This document shows positions 1 to 6,546 of a stretch of DNA of 26,604 nt, piece after piece; the first letter of the stretch is position 1; each line of letters begins with the position of its first letter. Source of the DNA: JAZQNF01 sp045641505 (lineage in GTDB: Bacteria; Bacillota; Clostridia; Lachnospirales; Bianqueaceae). The notes below the pieces were generated by a model. It did no database searches. It saw only the letters and a list, made by a program, of their open reading frames with translations, and was not told the origin of the DNA. The position numbers were made by a program, and so were the translations under genes. The stretch spans positions 1 to 26,604 of the forward strand of contig JAZUHB010000093.1 in the NCBI GenBank assembly GCA_045641505.1, in the 5' to 3' direction.

Positions 1-20
1 CCTCGCAACCACGAAAAAAC

Positions 21-44
21 ACCCGCAGGCCTCAGCCTGCGGGT
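21..44 (-). terminator. Rho-independent terminator of the cold-shock gene
   Basis: A perfect 10-bp stem (21-30 with 35-44, loop CTCA) lies just past the stop codon of the minus-strand csp gene. Read on the minus strand it is followed by GTTTTTTC. On the plus strand it is followed by a weaker T-rich stretch, so it may work in both directions. Confidence 0.85.
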
Positions 45-89
45 GCTTCTTTTCGAGCGAAGGATATGTCTTTCTCAATCCGAAAAGGA

Positions 90-305
90 TTAGTCCAGAG
101 CCTTGACGTTAATGGCGCGCAGCTTGCCGGTATCCTTGGGATCAGCCTCGGTCTCGAACTCGACCTTCTGGCCCTCGTTCAGGGTCTTGTAGCCGTCGGC
201 GATGATGGCGGAGAAATGCACGAACACGTCGTTGCCGCCCTCATTGTCAGAAATAAAGCCATAGCCCTTCTCTGCGTTGAACCACTTAACAGTACCTTGC
301 TTCAT
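90..305 (-). CDS. csp: Cold-shock protein (CspA/CspB family)
   Basis: A 71-residue single cold-shock-domain protein that binds single-stranded RNA or DNA and is thought to keep mRNA unfolded. Both nucleic-acid-binding motifs are present: RNP1 as KGYGFI (about residues 13-18) and RNP2 as VFVHF (about 27-31). The length is typical of the family. The start was set at the ATG at 305 because a GGAGG lies at 313-317 on the minus strand and the family begins with MKQGTVKWFN. An in-frame ATG at 359 would add 18 unrelated residues and overlap the leader hairpin. The gene is monocistronic, with its own terminator at 21-44. Its leader holds a large hairpin that could control expression. Confidence 0.96.
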   Translation of the reverse strand: MKQGTVKWFNAEKGYGFISDNEGGNDVFVHFSAIIADGYKTLNEGQKVEFETEADPKDTGKLRAINVKALD

Positions 306-346
306 TTTGGATCCTCCGAAAAAATATACAGATTTGTTTTGGACAT

Positions 347-403
347 AAAAAAGCCTCACATATTTTGTAAAGCATCACAAGAATGACTTACAAAATATGT
401 GAG
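347..403 (-). promoter_or_regulatory. Terminator-like hairpin in the csp leader (possible attenuator)
   Basis: A perfect 16-bp inverted repeat (355-370 and 388-403, 17-nt spacer) is A/T-rich and, on the minus strand, is followed by GCTTTTTTA (347-354). This is the geometry of an intrinsic terminator. It lies upstream of csp and no other minus-strand gene ends nearby, so it probably sits in the csp 5' leader. An A/T-rich stem whose stability depends on temperature would suit cold-shock control, but that is inference. The csp promoter itself was not confidently found; TATACA-like sequence occurs on the minus strand just upstream of the hairpin. Confidence 0.6.
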
Positions 404-472
404 ACCCTTTGTATACTTCCAAAAACAGTGTACAATTTAGCACAGGGCCCGGTAAAAGTCAAGCGGAAACAC

Positions 473-501
473 TTGCCGAACCCGCATAAATTGGGTATAA
501 T
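473..501 (+). promoter_or_regulatory. Sigma-A promoter for the kinase-NagA gene
   Basis: TTGCCG (473-478), a 17-bp spacer and a perfect TATAAT (496-501) lie about 35 bp before the start codon at 536. The ribosome binding site is CGGAGGA at about 525-531. Confidence 0.75.
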
Positions 502-535
502 CCACCTGTTTATCCTATATATATCGGAGGACAGC

Positions 536-2842
536 ATGGCCAACATGGAAATGGAGGAGCTGCTGGCGGTCGCCCGGCTCTTCAAGCTGGATTCCCGCCC
601 GCTCAGCTGCGTGCCGCACGGCGAGGGACACATCAACCGCACTTACTGCGTGACCACGGAGAAGGGCACGCGGTACATTATGCAAAAGATCAACGACCAC
701 GTGTTCCCGGACGTCAAGGGACTGATGGAGAACATCGAGGGCGTCACGGAATATCTGCGGCGGACCGAGAAGGATCCGCGCCGCGTGCAGACCATCGTCC
801 GCACGCTGGAGGGGGACACATATCTCCGGCTCGAGAGCGGCTACTGGCGCGTCTACGTGTTCGTCGAGGACAGCGTCTGCCTGCAGCAGCCCGAGGACGG
901 GCGCGATTTCTACATGAGCGCGGTCGCGTTCGGCAGCTTCCAGAATCAGCTCAAGGACTACCCCGCGGAGACGCTGCACGAGACGATCCCGAACTTCCAC
1001 AACACCGTCATCCGCTACCGCAACTTCAAGGAGACCCTCGCGAAGGATCCCGTCGGCCGCGCGGCGAAGGCGCAGCCCGAGATCGCGTTCGCGCTGGCGC
1101 GTGAGGCGGACGCCGCCGTGCTGGTCGACCGTCTCGCGGCGGGGATCCTGCCCCTCAAGGTCACGCACAACGACACCAAGCTGAACAACGTCATGCTCGA
1201 CGAGAAGACGCACGAGCCGCTCTGCGTCATCGATCTCGACACCGTCATGCCGGGCCTGCCCGCGTACGACTACGGCGACTCGATCCGCTTCGGCGCGAAC
1301 ACCGCGGCCGAGGACGAGGAGGATCTCGACAAGGTCCGCTTCGATCTGGACCGCTTCCGCGCCTACACCCGGGGCTTCCTCGAGGCCTGCCCGACCCTCA
1401 CGCAGGCGGAGCGCGAGTCCCTCTGCTGGGGCGCGAAGCTGATGACGCTCGAGTGCGGCGTCCGCTTCCTGACCGACTACATCGACGGCGACCATTACTT
1501 CGGCGTGCACAAGCCCGACCACAATCTGCTGCGCTGCCGCACCCAGTTCAAGCTGGTGGCGGAGATGGAGAAGTGCTGGGATCAGATGGAGGAGATCGTC
1601 CGGTCCGCCGGCGCTGCCGCCGCTTCCGCTGACGATGCTTCCGCCGCCGCTTCCGCTGCCGCCGCTTCCGCTGACGATGCTTCCGCCGCCGTGAGTTCCG
1701 CCGCGAGTTCCGCCGCCGGCGTCTATTCCAACGCGAAGATCTTCATGCCCGACGGGACCTACCTCGAGGGCGGCTTCGAGGTCACCGCGGACGGACGCTT
1801 CGGCGCGGTCGGCCCCGAGGTCACGGGCGGCCGCGATCTGGGCGGCGCCAAGGTGCTCCCGGGTCTCGTCGAGACGCATTGCCACGGCGCGCTCGGCAGC
1901 GATTTCGCCGACGGCGACTACGAGGGCCTCGTCGCGATGGCCCGCTTCCTGGCGTCGAAGGGCATCACCTCGTTCGCCCCGGCGTCGGTCACTGTGTCCT
2001 ACGAGAAGCTCGACAAGGCGTTCCGCACGGGCGCGCGGGTCCACCGCGAGCAGCCCGAGGGCGGCGCGTACCTCTGCGGCATCAATATGGAAGGCCCGTT
2101 CTTCTCGCGCAAGAAGTGCGGCGCGCAGAATCCCGAGTTCCTGAAGGAGCCCGACGCGGCGGCGTTCGCCCGTCTGCAGGAGGCGGCCGAGGGCCTGATC
2201 CGCCTGGCGGACGTGGCGCCCGAGCTGCCCGGCGCGCTGGATTTCATCCGCGAGGTCAGCCGGACCGTCACCGTGTCCCTCGCTCATTCCGCGGCGAATT
2301 ATGACGAGGCGAAGGCCGGCTTCGAGGCGGGCGCGACCCACGTCACGCACCTCTTCAACGCGATGAGCGGCCTCGGCCACCGCGAGCCCGGCATGGTCGG
2401 CGCGGCGGCGGAGCGGGACGACGTGACGGCGGAGCTCATCTGCGACGGTCACCATGTGCATCCCGCCGCGGTCCGGGCGGCCTTCAAGCTGTTCCCCGGC
2501 CGGATCTGCCTGATTTCCGACGCGCTCTGCTGCCTCGGCATGCCCGAGGGCGAGTACGAGCTCGGCGGCCAGAAGGTCTTCATGAAGGAGGGCCTGGCGC
2601 GGCTCGCGGACGGCACCATCGCCGGCGCGGCCACCGACCTCTGGCAGGACATGCGCAACGCTGTCCGCTTCGGCATCCCCGAGGGCGAGGCGATCCTGGC
2701 GGCGACGCTCAACCCGGCGAAGAGCCTGGGCCTGGACGGCGAGCTCGGCTCGATCGAGCCCGGCAAGCGCGCGGACTTCGTCGTCGTCGACGGCGAGCTG
2801 CGGCCGGAGGAGATCTACCTGAAGGGAAAGAAGTTTGCCTGA
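536..2842 (+). CDS. nagA: Fusion: APH-fold sugar kinase + N-acetylglucosamine-6-phosphate deacetylase (NagA)
   Basis: A 768-residue two-domain cytoplasmic protein. Residues 1 to about 355 are an aminoglycoside-phosphotransferase-fold kinase like NahK-type N-acetylhexosamine kinases: glycine-rich loop GEGHINRTY, catalytic loop H211-N212-D213 followed by TKLNN, and metal-binding D233-L-D235. Residues about 360-395 are a low-complexity Ala/Ser/Asp linker encoded by a DNA repeat. Residues about 400-768 are NagA, which removes acetate from GlcNAc-6-phosphate. Its amidohydrolase motifs are THCHG, INMEGPFF, LAHSAAN, THLFNAM, DGHHVHP and the catalytic-Asp segment LISDALC. ATG 536 was chosen for its GGAGG and promoter; upstream in-frame sequence is not kinase-like. 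The NagA half is certain by motif. The kinase substrate is inferred; coupling to NagA argues for an N-acetylhexosamine. No nagB is present in the window. Confidence 0.92.
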   Translation: MANMEMEELLAVARLFKLDSRPLSCVPHGEGHINRTYCVTTEKGTRYIMQKINDHVFPDVKGLMENIEGVTEYLRRTEKDPRRVQTIVRTLEGDTYLRLESGYWRVYVFVEDSVCLQQPEDGRDFYMSAVAFGSFQNQLKDYPAETLHETIPNFHNTVIRYRNFKETLAKDPVGRAAKAQPEIAFALAREADAAVLVDRLAAGILPLKVTHNDTKLNNVMLDEKTHEPLCVIDLDTVMPGLPAYDYGDSIRFGANTAAEDEEDLDKVRFDLDRFRAYTRGFLEACPTLTQAERESLCWGAKLMTLECGVRFLTDYIDGDHYFGVHKPDHNLLRCRTQFKLVAEMEKCWDQMEEIVRSAGAAAASADDASAAASAAAASADDASAAVSSAASSAAGVYSNAKIFMPDGTYLEGGFEVTADGRFGAVGPEVTGGRDLGGAKVLPGLVETHCHGALGSDFADGDYEGLVAMARFLASKGITSFAPASVTVSYEKLDKAFRTGARVHREQPEGGAYLCGINMEGPFFSRKKCGAQNPEFLKEPDAAAFARLQEAAEGLIRLADVAPELPGALDFIREVSRTVTVSLAHSAANYDEAKAGFEAGATHVTHLFNAMSGLGHREPGMVGAAAERDDVTAELICDGHHVHPAAVRAAFKLFPGRICLISDALCCLGMPEGEYELGGQKVFMKEGLARLADGTIAGAATDLWQDMRNAVRFGIPEGEAILAATLNPAKSLGLDGELGSIEPGKRADFVVVDGELRPEEIYLKGKKFA
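1613..1690 (+). repeat. In-frame 36-bp direct repeat encoding the interdomain linker
   Basis: Two identical 36-bp copies (1613-1648 and 1655-1690) recur with a 42-bp (14-codon) period, separated by GCTTCC. They encode repeated Ala/Ser segments around ADDAS and lie exactly between the kinase and NagA domains. Perfect identity suggests recent slippage or duplication. Confidence 0.93.
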
Positions 2843-2896
2843 GAGCAAGCGGCCTGCTTTCGCGGGCGGACTGCCCGGTGCGATGCAAGCTTGCTC

Positions 2897-2925
2897 TTGC
2901 ACGTTAAAGCATTGAGTGGTATAAT
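2897..2925 (+). promoter_or_regulatory. Sigma-A promoter for the zinc-ribbon gene
   Basis: TTGCAC (2897-2902), a 17-bp spacer and a perfect TATAAT (2920-2925) lie upstream of the gene at 3003. An inverted repeat (2842-2850 with 2889-2897) just before it may end the previous transcript, but it lacks a good T-run. Confidence 0.65.
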
Positions 2926-3002
2926 GATATTATGACGGACCGCCGCGCGCGGTCCCGCGGCCCCGAAGGCCGATCAATTATCATCAAGAGGAGAAAACAA
3001 CA

Positions 3003-3497
3003 ATGGCATTTTGTTCCAAGTGCGGAAGCCTGATCGATGACGGCCAGAAGTTCTGCCCCACCTGCGGCGCCCCCATCGAGGCTGCCGAGAACAAAGCGGG
3101 AGAGAAGATCTCCGAGTTCGCCGACAACCTTGGCGACAAGCTGAACGACCTGAACAACACCGTCGATACCACCGCGGAGTTCGATCCCGCTGACATCGAG
3201 GCCAACAAGGCGATGGGCATCCTGGCCTACTTTGGCATCCTGGTTCTCATCCCCATCTTCGCCGCGAAGGAATCCAAGTTCGCGAAGTTCCACGCGAATC
3301 AGGGCCTTGTCCTGATGCTGGCTGAGATCATCCTGGGCATCCTGAGCGGCATCCCGATCCTGGGCCTCATCTTCGGTCTGGCCGGCTTCGTCTGCGTCGT
3401 TCTGGCGATCATCGGCATCGTCAATGCCTGCAAGGGCCTGGCGAAGGAGCTGCCCATCATCGGCAAGTTCGCCACCAAGATGAACCTCATCAAATAA
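3003..3497 (+). CDS. Zinc-ribbon membrane protein
   Basis: A 164-residue protein with an N-terminal zinc ribbon (C4-x2-C7 and C18-x2-C21) followed by a polar, partly amphipathic linker (about 25-60). The C-terminal half is hydrophobic with about three membrane segments (about 64-82, 98-118, 120-142), resembling DUF4870-like small membrane proteins. The ribbon presumably faces the cytoplasm. Such proteins are common in Firmicutes and their role is unknown, so none is assigned. The start is supported by an AGAGGAG sequence 10-15 bases upstream. The gene has its own promoter and terminator, so it is monocistronic. Confidence 0.9.
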   Translation: MAFCSKCGSLIDDGQKFCPTCGAPIEAAENKAGEKISEFADNLGDKLNDLNNTVDTTAEFDPADIEANKAMGILAYFGILVLIPIFAAKESKFAKFHANQGLVLMLAEIILGILSGIPILGLIFGLAGFVCVVLAIIGIVNACKGLAKELPIIGKFATKMNLIK

Positions 3498-3543
3498 GCT
3501 TTTGGGTTTGCCGCGTGTAGCGGGCCCGGAGAAAAGAAAAATG

Positions 3544-3571
3544 AAGCGCTGCCTCATGGCGGCGCTTTTTT
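3544..3571 (+). terminator. Rho-independent terminator of the zinc-ribbon gene
   Basis: AAGCGCTGCC (3544-3553), loop TCAT, GGCGGCGCTT (3558-3567) with one G-T pair, then a T-run to 3571. Confidence 0.88.
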
Positions 3572-3609
3572 GTGTTGGTTGAGGGCCGCGGCGTCGCGGG
3601 GCGCCCGGT

Positions 3610-3965
3610 CTTCGTCTCATTTTTGGAGGCACTTTCCGGATTTTGCTGTCAAATCGGCCGAAAAACGAAGATTTGACAGAAAGCAAAGAGTGACTTTTCC
3701 GGCAGTTCTGTCAAATCGGCGGAAAATGAAGAATTTGACAGCAATTTGGTCTGTCTCGACGGTTTGGGATGCATCTCCGGCAAGCCATGTTCTGTCCCCA
3801 TCGCACATTGGCCCGAAATGATGCATCAAATTTCTGTCAAATTAGTTCAAAACAGGGAAATTGACAGAAAATCGCGAAAATCCATTTTTCCGTTTCTGTC
3901 AAATCCGGCAAAATCCGCCGATTTGACAGACGTTTGGAAAAAAGAACGGAAAAAATGAGACGAAG
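3610..3965. repeat. Structured intergenic element, copy A
   Basis: A 356-bp A/T-richer block bounded by perfect 15-bp terminal inverted repeats (CTTCGTCTCATTTTT at 3610-3624; its complement at 3951-3965). It contains four 38-bp palindromic units at 3644-3681, 3706-3743, 3832-3869 and 3894-3931, each with left arm CTGTCAAAT and right arm ATTTGACAG (unit 3 slightly altered). The layout is mirror-symmetric: 34-38-24-38-88-38-24-38-34. The 88-bp centre (3744-3831) carries GTTCTGTCCCC and two copies of the palindrome GATGCATC that could pair. No transposase or credible gene lies inside. Family unknown to me; see copies B and C. Confidence 0.93.
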
Positions 3966-3983
3966 CCGGGGAAAATGCGCTGA

Positions 3984-4036
3984 AATGTGCGGCGGGGACA
4001 GAACTGCCGAGCCCGAATGTGCCTCGGGGACAGAAC
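3984..4036 (-). repeat. Two inverted copies of the element-centre motif
   Basis: The 21-bp motif of the element centre (GTTCTGTCCCC, three variable bases, GCACATT; 3789-3809 in copy A) recurs in reverse orientation at 3984-4004 and 4016-4036, 32 bp apart, just outside the right end of copy A. Confidence 0.85.
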
Positions 4037-4065
4037 CCCGTCTCCTCACCCCCCTCTCGAAACAA

Positions 4066-4094
4066 TTGAAAAACCGCCGTTCCTATGGTATCTT
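4066..4094 (+). promoter_or_regulatory. Promoter of the aminotransferase-aldolase-kinase operon
   Basis: TTGAAA (4066-4071), a 17-bp spacer and TATCTT (4089-4094). It would give a leader of about 175 nt before the ATG at 4276. Confidence 0.6.
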
Positions 4095-4100
4095 ATCATT

Positions 4101-4275
4101 AATCAACACGTGAGACCGAAACGGAACCGCCCCGGGGGGCGTCCCGCGCGTTTTCGCATACCCGGCAAGCGTCACGCTTGCGCCCGGCATGCGTCCGCAA
4201 GTGCCCGCTGCCTCGCCGCAAGCGCCCCTGCGCCCGCCGCCATTTCGGCTTCAAAAAAGAAAGAGAGGTAACCCC
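4101..4275 (+). promoter_or_regulatory. Long GC-rich leader of the 4276 operon
   Basis: The predicted leader contains a perfect 7-bp hairpin (GCAAGCG at 4165-4171, CGCTTGC at 4175-4181), a GC palindrome CGCCCCGGGGGGCG at about 4128-4141, and several further GCAAG-type fragments (4196-4225). It ends in AAAGAGAGGTAACCCC before the start codon. I recognise no known riboswitch, and no terminator with a T-run is present. Confidence 0.35.
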
Positions 4276-5766
4276 ATGGCTTACAACGGATTTGCGATCG
4301 ATGAATATCTGGACGCGGAGGCCGTGACCAGGCAGCTGGACGAGCTCATCAAGAAGCCCATCACGTCCGTCCGCCCCGAGGCGCTCGCCGCCTACGAGCA
4401 GGAATATTTCGAGAAAAAGTGCGCCGGCTCCAAGGCGATGATCACCGAGGCAAAGGAGGTCATCCCCGGCGGCGTGCAGCACAATCTCGCCTTCAACCAT
4501 CCCTTCCCCATCGTGATCACGAAGGCGGAGGGCAACAAGCTCTACGATATCGACGGGAACTGGTACTACGACCTGCTGCAGGCGGGCGGCCCCACCATCA
4601 TCGGCTCCAACGATCCGGTGGTCCGCGACGCGGTCATCGAGCTGCTCAAGACCTGCGGTCCGTCCACCGGCCTGTTCCACGAATACGAATACAAGCTGGC
4701 GAAGAAGATCAGCGACTGTGTGCCCAGTGTGGATAAGTTCCGCATGCTCGGCTCCGGCACCGAGGCGTGCATGTGCGCGCTCCGCGTGGCGCGCCTCAAG
4801 ACCGGCCACAAGAACGTCCTGAAGATGGGCGGCGCGTATCACGGCTGGTCCGACCAGATCGCGTACGGCATGCGTATCCCCGGCACCAAGGGCCTGCAGA
4901 GCCCCGGCGTCCCGAATTTCGTATTCCGGCACACCAACGAATTCTTCCCGAATGACCTCGATGACCTGGAGCGGAAGCTCTGGTGGGGACGCCTGAACGG
5001 CGGCAACGCGGCGGTCTACATCGAGCCCGTCGGCCCCGAGAGCGGCACGCGGCCGGTCTCCAAGGAGTTCGTCAAGGGCTGCGAGGAGCTCGCGCACAAG
5101 TACGGCGCGCTGCTGGTCTGCGACGAGGTCGTGTCCGGCTTCCGCATCGGCCTGTCCGGCGCGCAGGGCTTCTACGGCATCGACCCCGACCTCACCGTCT
5201 TCGGCAAGATCATCGCCGGCGGCTATCCCGGCGCGGGTGGCGTCGGCGGTCACGAGGACTGCATGGCGCACCTCGGCGCGGGCCTCGACGCGGGCGGCAA
5301 GAAGGTCACCAAGGCCATGTGCGGCGGCACGATGGCGGCCACGCCCATCTCCTGCGTCGCCGGCTACACGGTCATCAGCGAGATCGAGAAGCGGAACGCC
5401 TGCGAGGTCGCGGGCCGCATGGGCGACCGTCTGACCAAGGGCCTGCAGGAGCTGATCGCGAAGTACGAGCTGCCGTTCGTCGCGTTCAACCAGGGCTCCA
5501 TCTGCCACCTCGACAGCGTCGGCACGATGCACTTCAAGATCGACTGGAGCAAGCTGTGGACCATTCCGCACGTGCTCTCCGAGACCGACAAGCGCAAGAA
5601 GGAAATGCAGCACATGGGCGCCGCCTACATGGCGGAGGGCCTGGTCACGCTGGCGGGCTCCCGCCTGTACACCAGCGCCGCCTACACCGAGGCGGACATC
5701 GACGACGTCCTGGCCCGCTTCGAACGCGTCTTCGCGAACTGCGCGCCGCTGGAGGCCGCGAAATGA
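4276..5766 (+). CDS. Class III PLP-dependent aminotransferase (GSA-aminomutase-like)
   Basis: A 496-residue fold-type I PLP enzyme of aminotransferase class III, related in sequence to glutamate-1-semialdehyde 2,1-aminomutase. Visible motifs: substrate/PLP region GSGTEACMCALR, AYHGW, cofactor-binding D283 in LLVCDEVVSGFR, and Schiff-base lysine K311 in VFGKIIAGGYPGAG. The position after a long leader, with an aldolase and a sugar kinase directly downstream and no heme genes, argues against heme synthesis. I infer transamination of an aldehyde, keto-sugar or amino alcohol in a catabolic route. The ATG at 4276 follows an AGAGAGG sequence; an in-frame ATG at 4189 lies within the GC-rich leader and is unlikely. 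The stop overlaps the next start (ATGA). Confidence 0.9.
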   Translation: MAYNGFAIDEYLDAEAVTRQLDELIKKPITSVRPEALAAYEQEYFEKKCAGSKAMITEAKEVIPGGVQHNLAFNHPFPIVITKAEGNKLYDIDGNWYYDLLQAGGPTIIGSNDPVVRDAVIELLKTCGPSTGLFHEYEYKLAKKISDCVPSVDKFRMLGSGTEACMCALRVARLKTGHKNVLKMGGAYHGWSDQIAYGMRIPGTKGLQSPGVPNFVFRHTNEFFPNDLDDLERKLWWGRLNGGNAAVYIEPVGPESGTRPVSKEFVKGCEELAHKYGALLVCDEVVSGFRIGLSGAQGFYGIDPDLTVFGKIIAGGYPGAGGVGGHEDCMAHLGAGLDAGGKKVTKAMCGGTMAATPISCVAGYTVISEIEKRNACEVAGRMGDRLTKGLQELIAKYELPFVAFNQGSICHLDSVGTMHFKIDWSKLWTIPHVLSETDKRKKEMQHMGAAYMAEGLVTLAGSRLYTSAAYTEADIDDVLARFERVFANCAPLEAAK

Positions 5767-6539
5767 CCTACTCTGAACAGGAAGCGCGGGAGCTGGTGAT
5801 CGAGGCCGGCCACCGCCTGATCGAAAAGAAGCTGATCGCCCGCACCTGGGGCAACATCAGCGCGCGGATCTCGGATGAGGCCTTCGTGATCACGCCGTCG
5901 GGCCGCGCCTACGAGACGCTCCGCCCGGAGGACCTGGTGACGGTCCGGATCGCGGACTGCTCCTACGAGGGCGAGGTCAAGCCGAGCAGCGAGAAGGGCA
6001 TCCACGCCGCCGCCTACGCGCTCCGGCCGGAGGTCGGCTTCATCATCCACACGCATCAGTTCTACGCCTCGGCCGTCTGCGCCGAGGGCAGGGACACCGA
6101 CGCCGCGCCCTGCGCCGCCTACGGGCTGCCCGGGACCGGCAAGCTCAAAAAAGCCGTTGCGGCCGCGATCGCCGCGCACCCGGACCGGACTGCCTTCCTG
6201 ATGGCCCGCCACGGCGCCGTCTGCCTGGGCGGGACCTGCGAGGAGGCCTTCGCGGCAGCGGGCCGGCTCGAGGAGGACTGCGAAAAGCTCTACGAGGCGC
6301 GGGCCGCGGAGGGCAAAAACGCCGGCGAGACCCGTCCCTGGCTGGACGACTACGCGCAGCTCATCGGCCGCGGCCGGAAGGCCGGCGAGGCGGAGGACGC
6401 CGAAGCGATCGAAATGATCCGCGAGAAGAACCGCGCCGCCGCCCGCTACGTCCGGACCGGCCGTCCCCTCGGCTTCCTCGACGCGTCGCTCCAGCGGCTC
6501 GTCTACCTGAAAAAGTATTCCAAGCTCAAAAACCAGTGA
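5763..6539 (+). CDS. Class II aldolase/adducin family protein (fuculose-phosphate-aldolase-like)
   Basis: 258 residues. Class II aldolases of this family use Zn2+ to cleave or epimerise phosphorylated ketoses such as L-fuculose-1-phosphate. Family motifs in order: GNISAR (N-terminal phosphate loop), ITPSGR, the PSSEKGIH segment with the candidate catalytic glutamate, zinc ligands H96 and H98 in IIHTHQFYAS, and H150 in ARHGAV. The first 210 residues hold the domain; an extra charged tail of about 45 residues follows. It overlaps the aminotransferase by four bases and is followed by an FGGY kinase 7 bp downstream, so the three are translationally linked. Its substrate is not identifiable. It is probably a sugar phosphate made by the kinase. 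Confidence 0.9.
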   Translation: MTYSEQEARELVIEAGHRLIEKKLIARTWGNISARISDEAFVITPSGRAYETLRPEDLVTVRIADCSYEGEVKPSSEKGIHAAAYALRPEVGFIIHTHQFYASAVCAEGRDTDAAPCAAYGLPGTGKLKKAVAAAIAAHPDRTAFLMARHGAVCLGGTCEEAFAAAGRLEEDCEKLYEARAAEGKNAGETRPWLDDYAQLIGRGRKAGEAEDAEAIEMIREKNRAAARYVRTGRPLGFLDASLQRLVYLKKYSKLKNQ

Positions 6540-6546
6540 GGACCCT

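Noticed and set aside
2842..2897. Terminator after the kinase-NagA gene
   Set aside because: An inverted repeat (2842-2850 with 2889-2897) exists, but its loop is long and no T-run follows; it was not called as a feature.
3670..3930. TTGACA in the right arms of copy A as promoter -35 boxes
   Set aside because: No -10 box at 16-18 bp follows, and copies B and C replace the sequence with TTGTCG, so it is not kept as a promoter.
3644..3931. CRISPR-like array in the elements because a short motif repeats four times
   Set aside because: Units are palindromic arms with 24- and 88-bp intervals, the intervals are themselves conserved between copies, and no cas gene is present.
3570..4065. Short open frames (60-83 codons) within and around element A, and similar ones in B and C
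   Set aside because: They differ between copies, run through palindromes and lack ribosome binding sites. The conserved signal is structure, not protein.
4276..5766. Heme pathway gene hemL
   Set aside because: Class III motifs are general to the family; the neighbours are sugar catabolic genes and no other heme gene is present.
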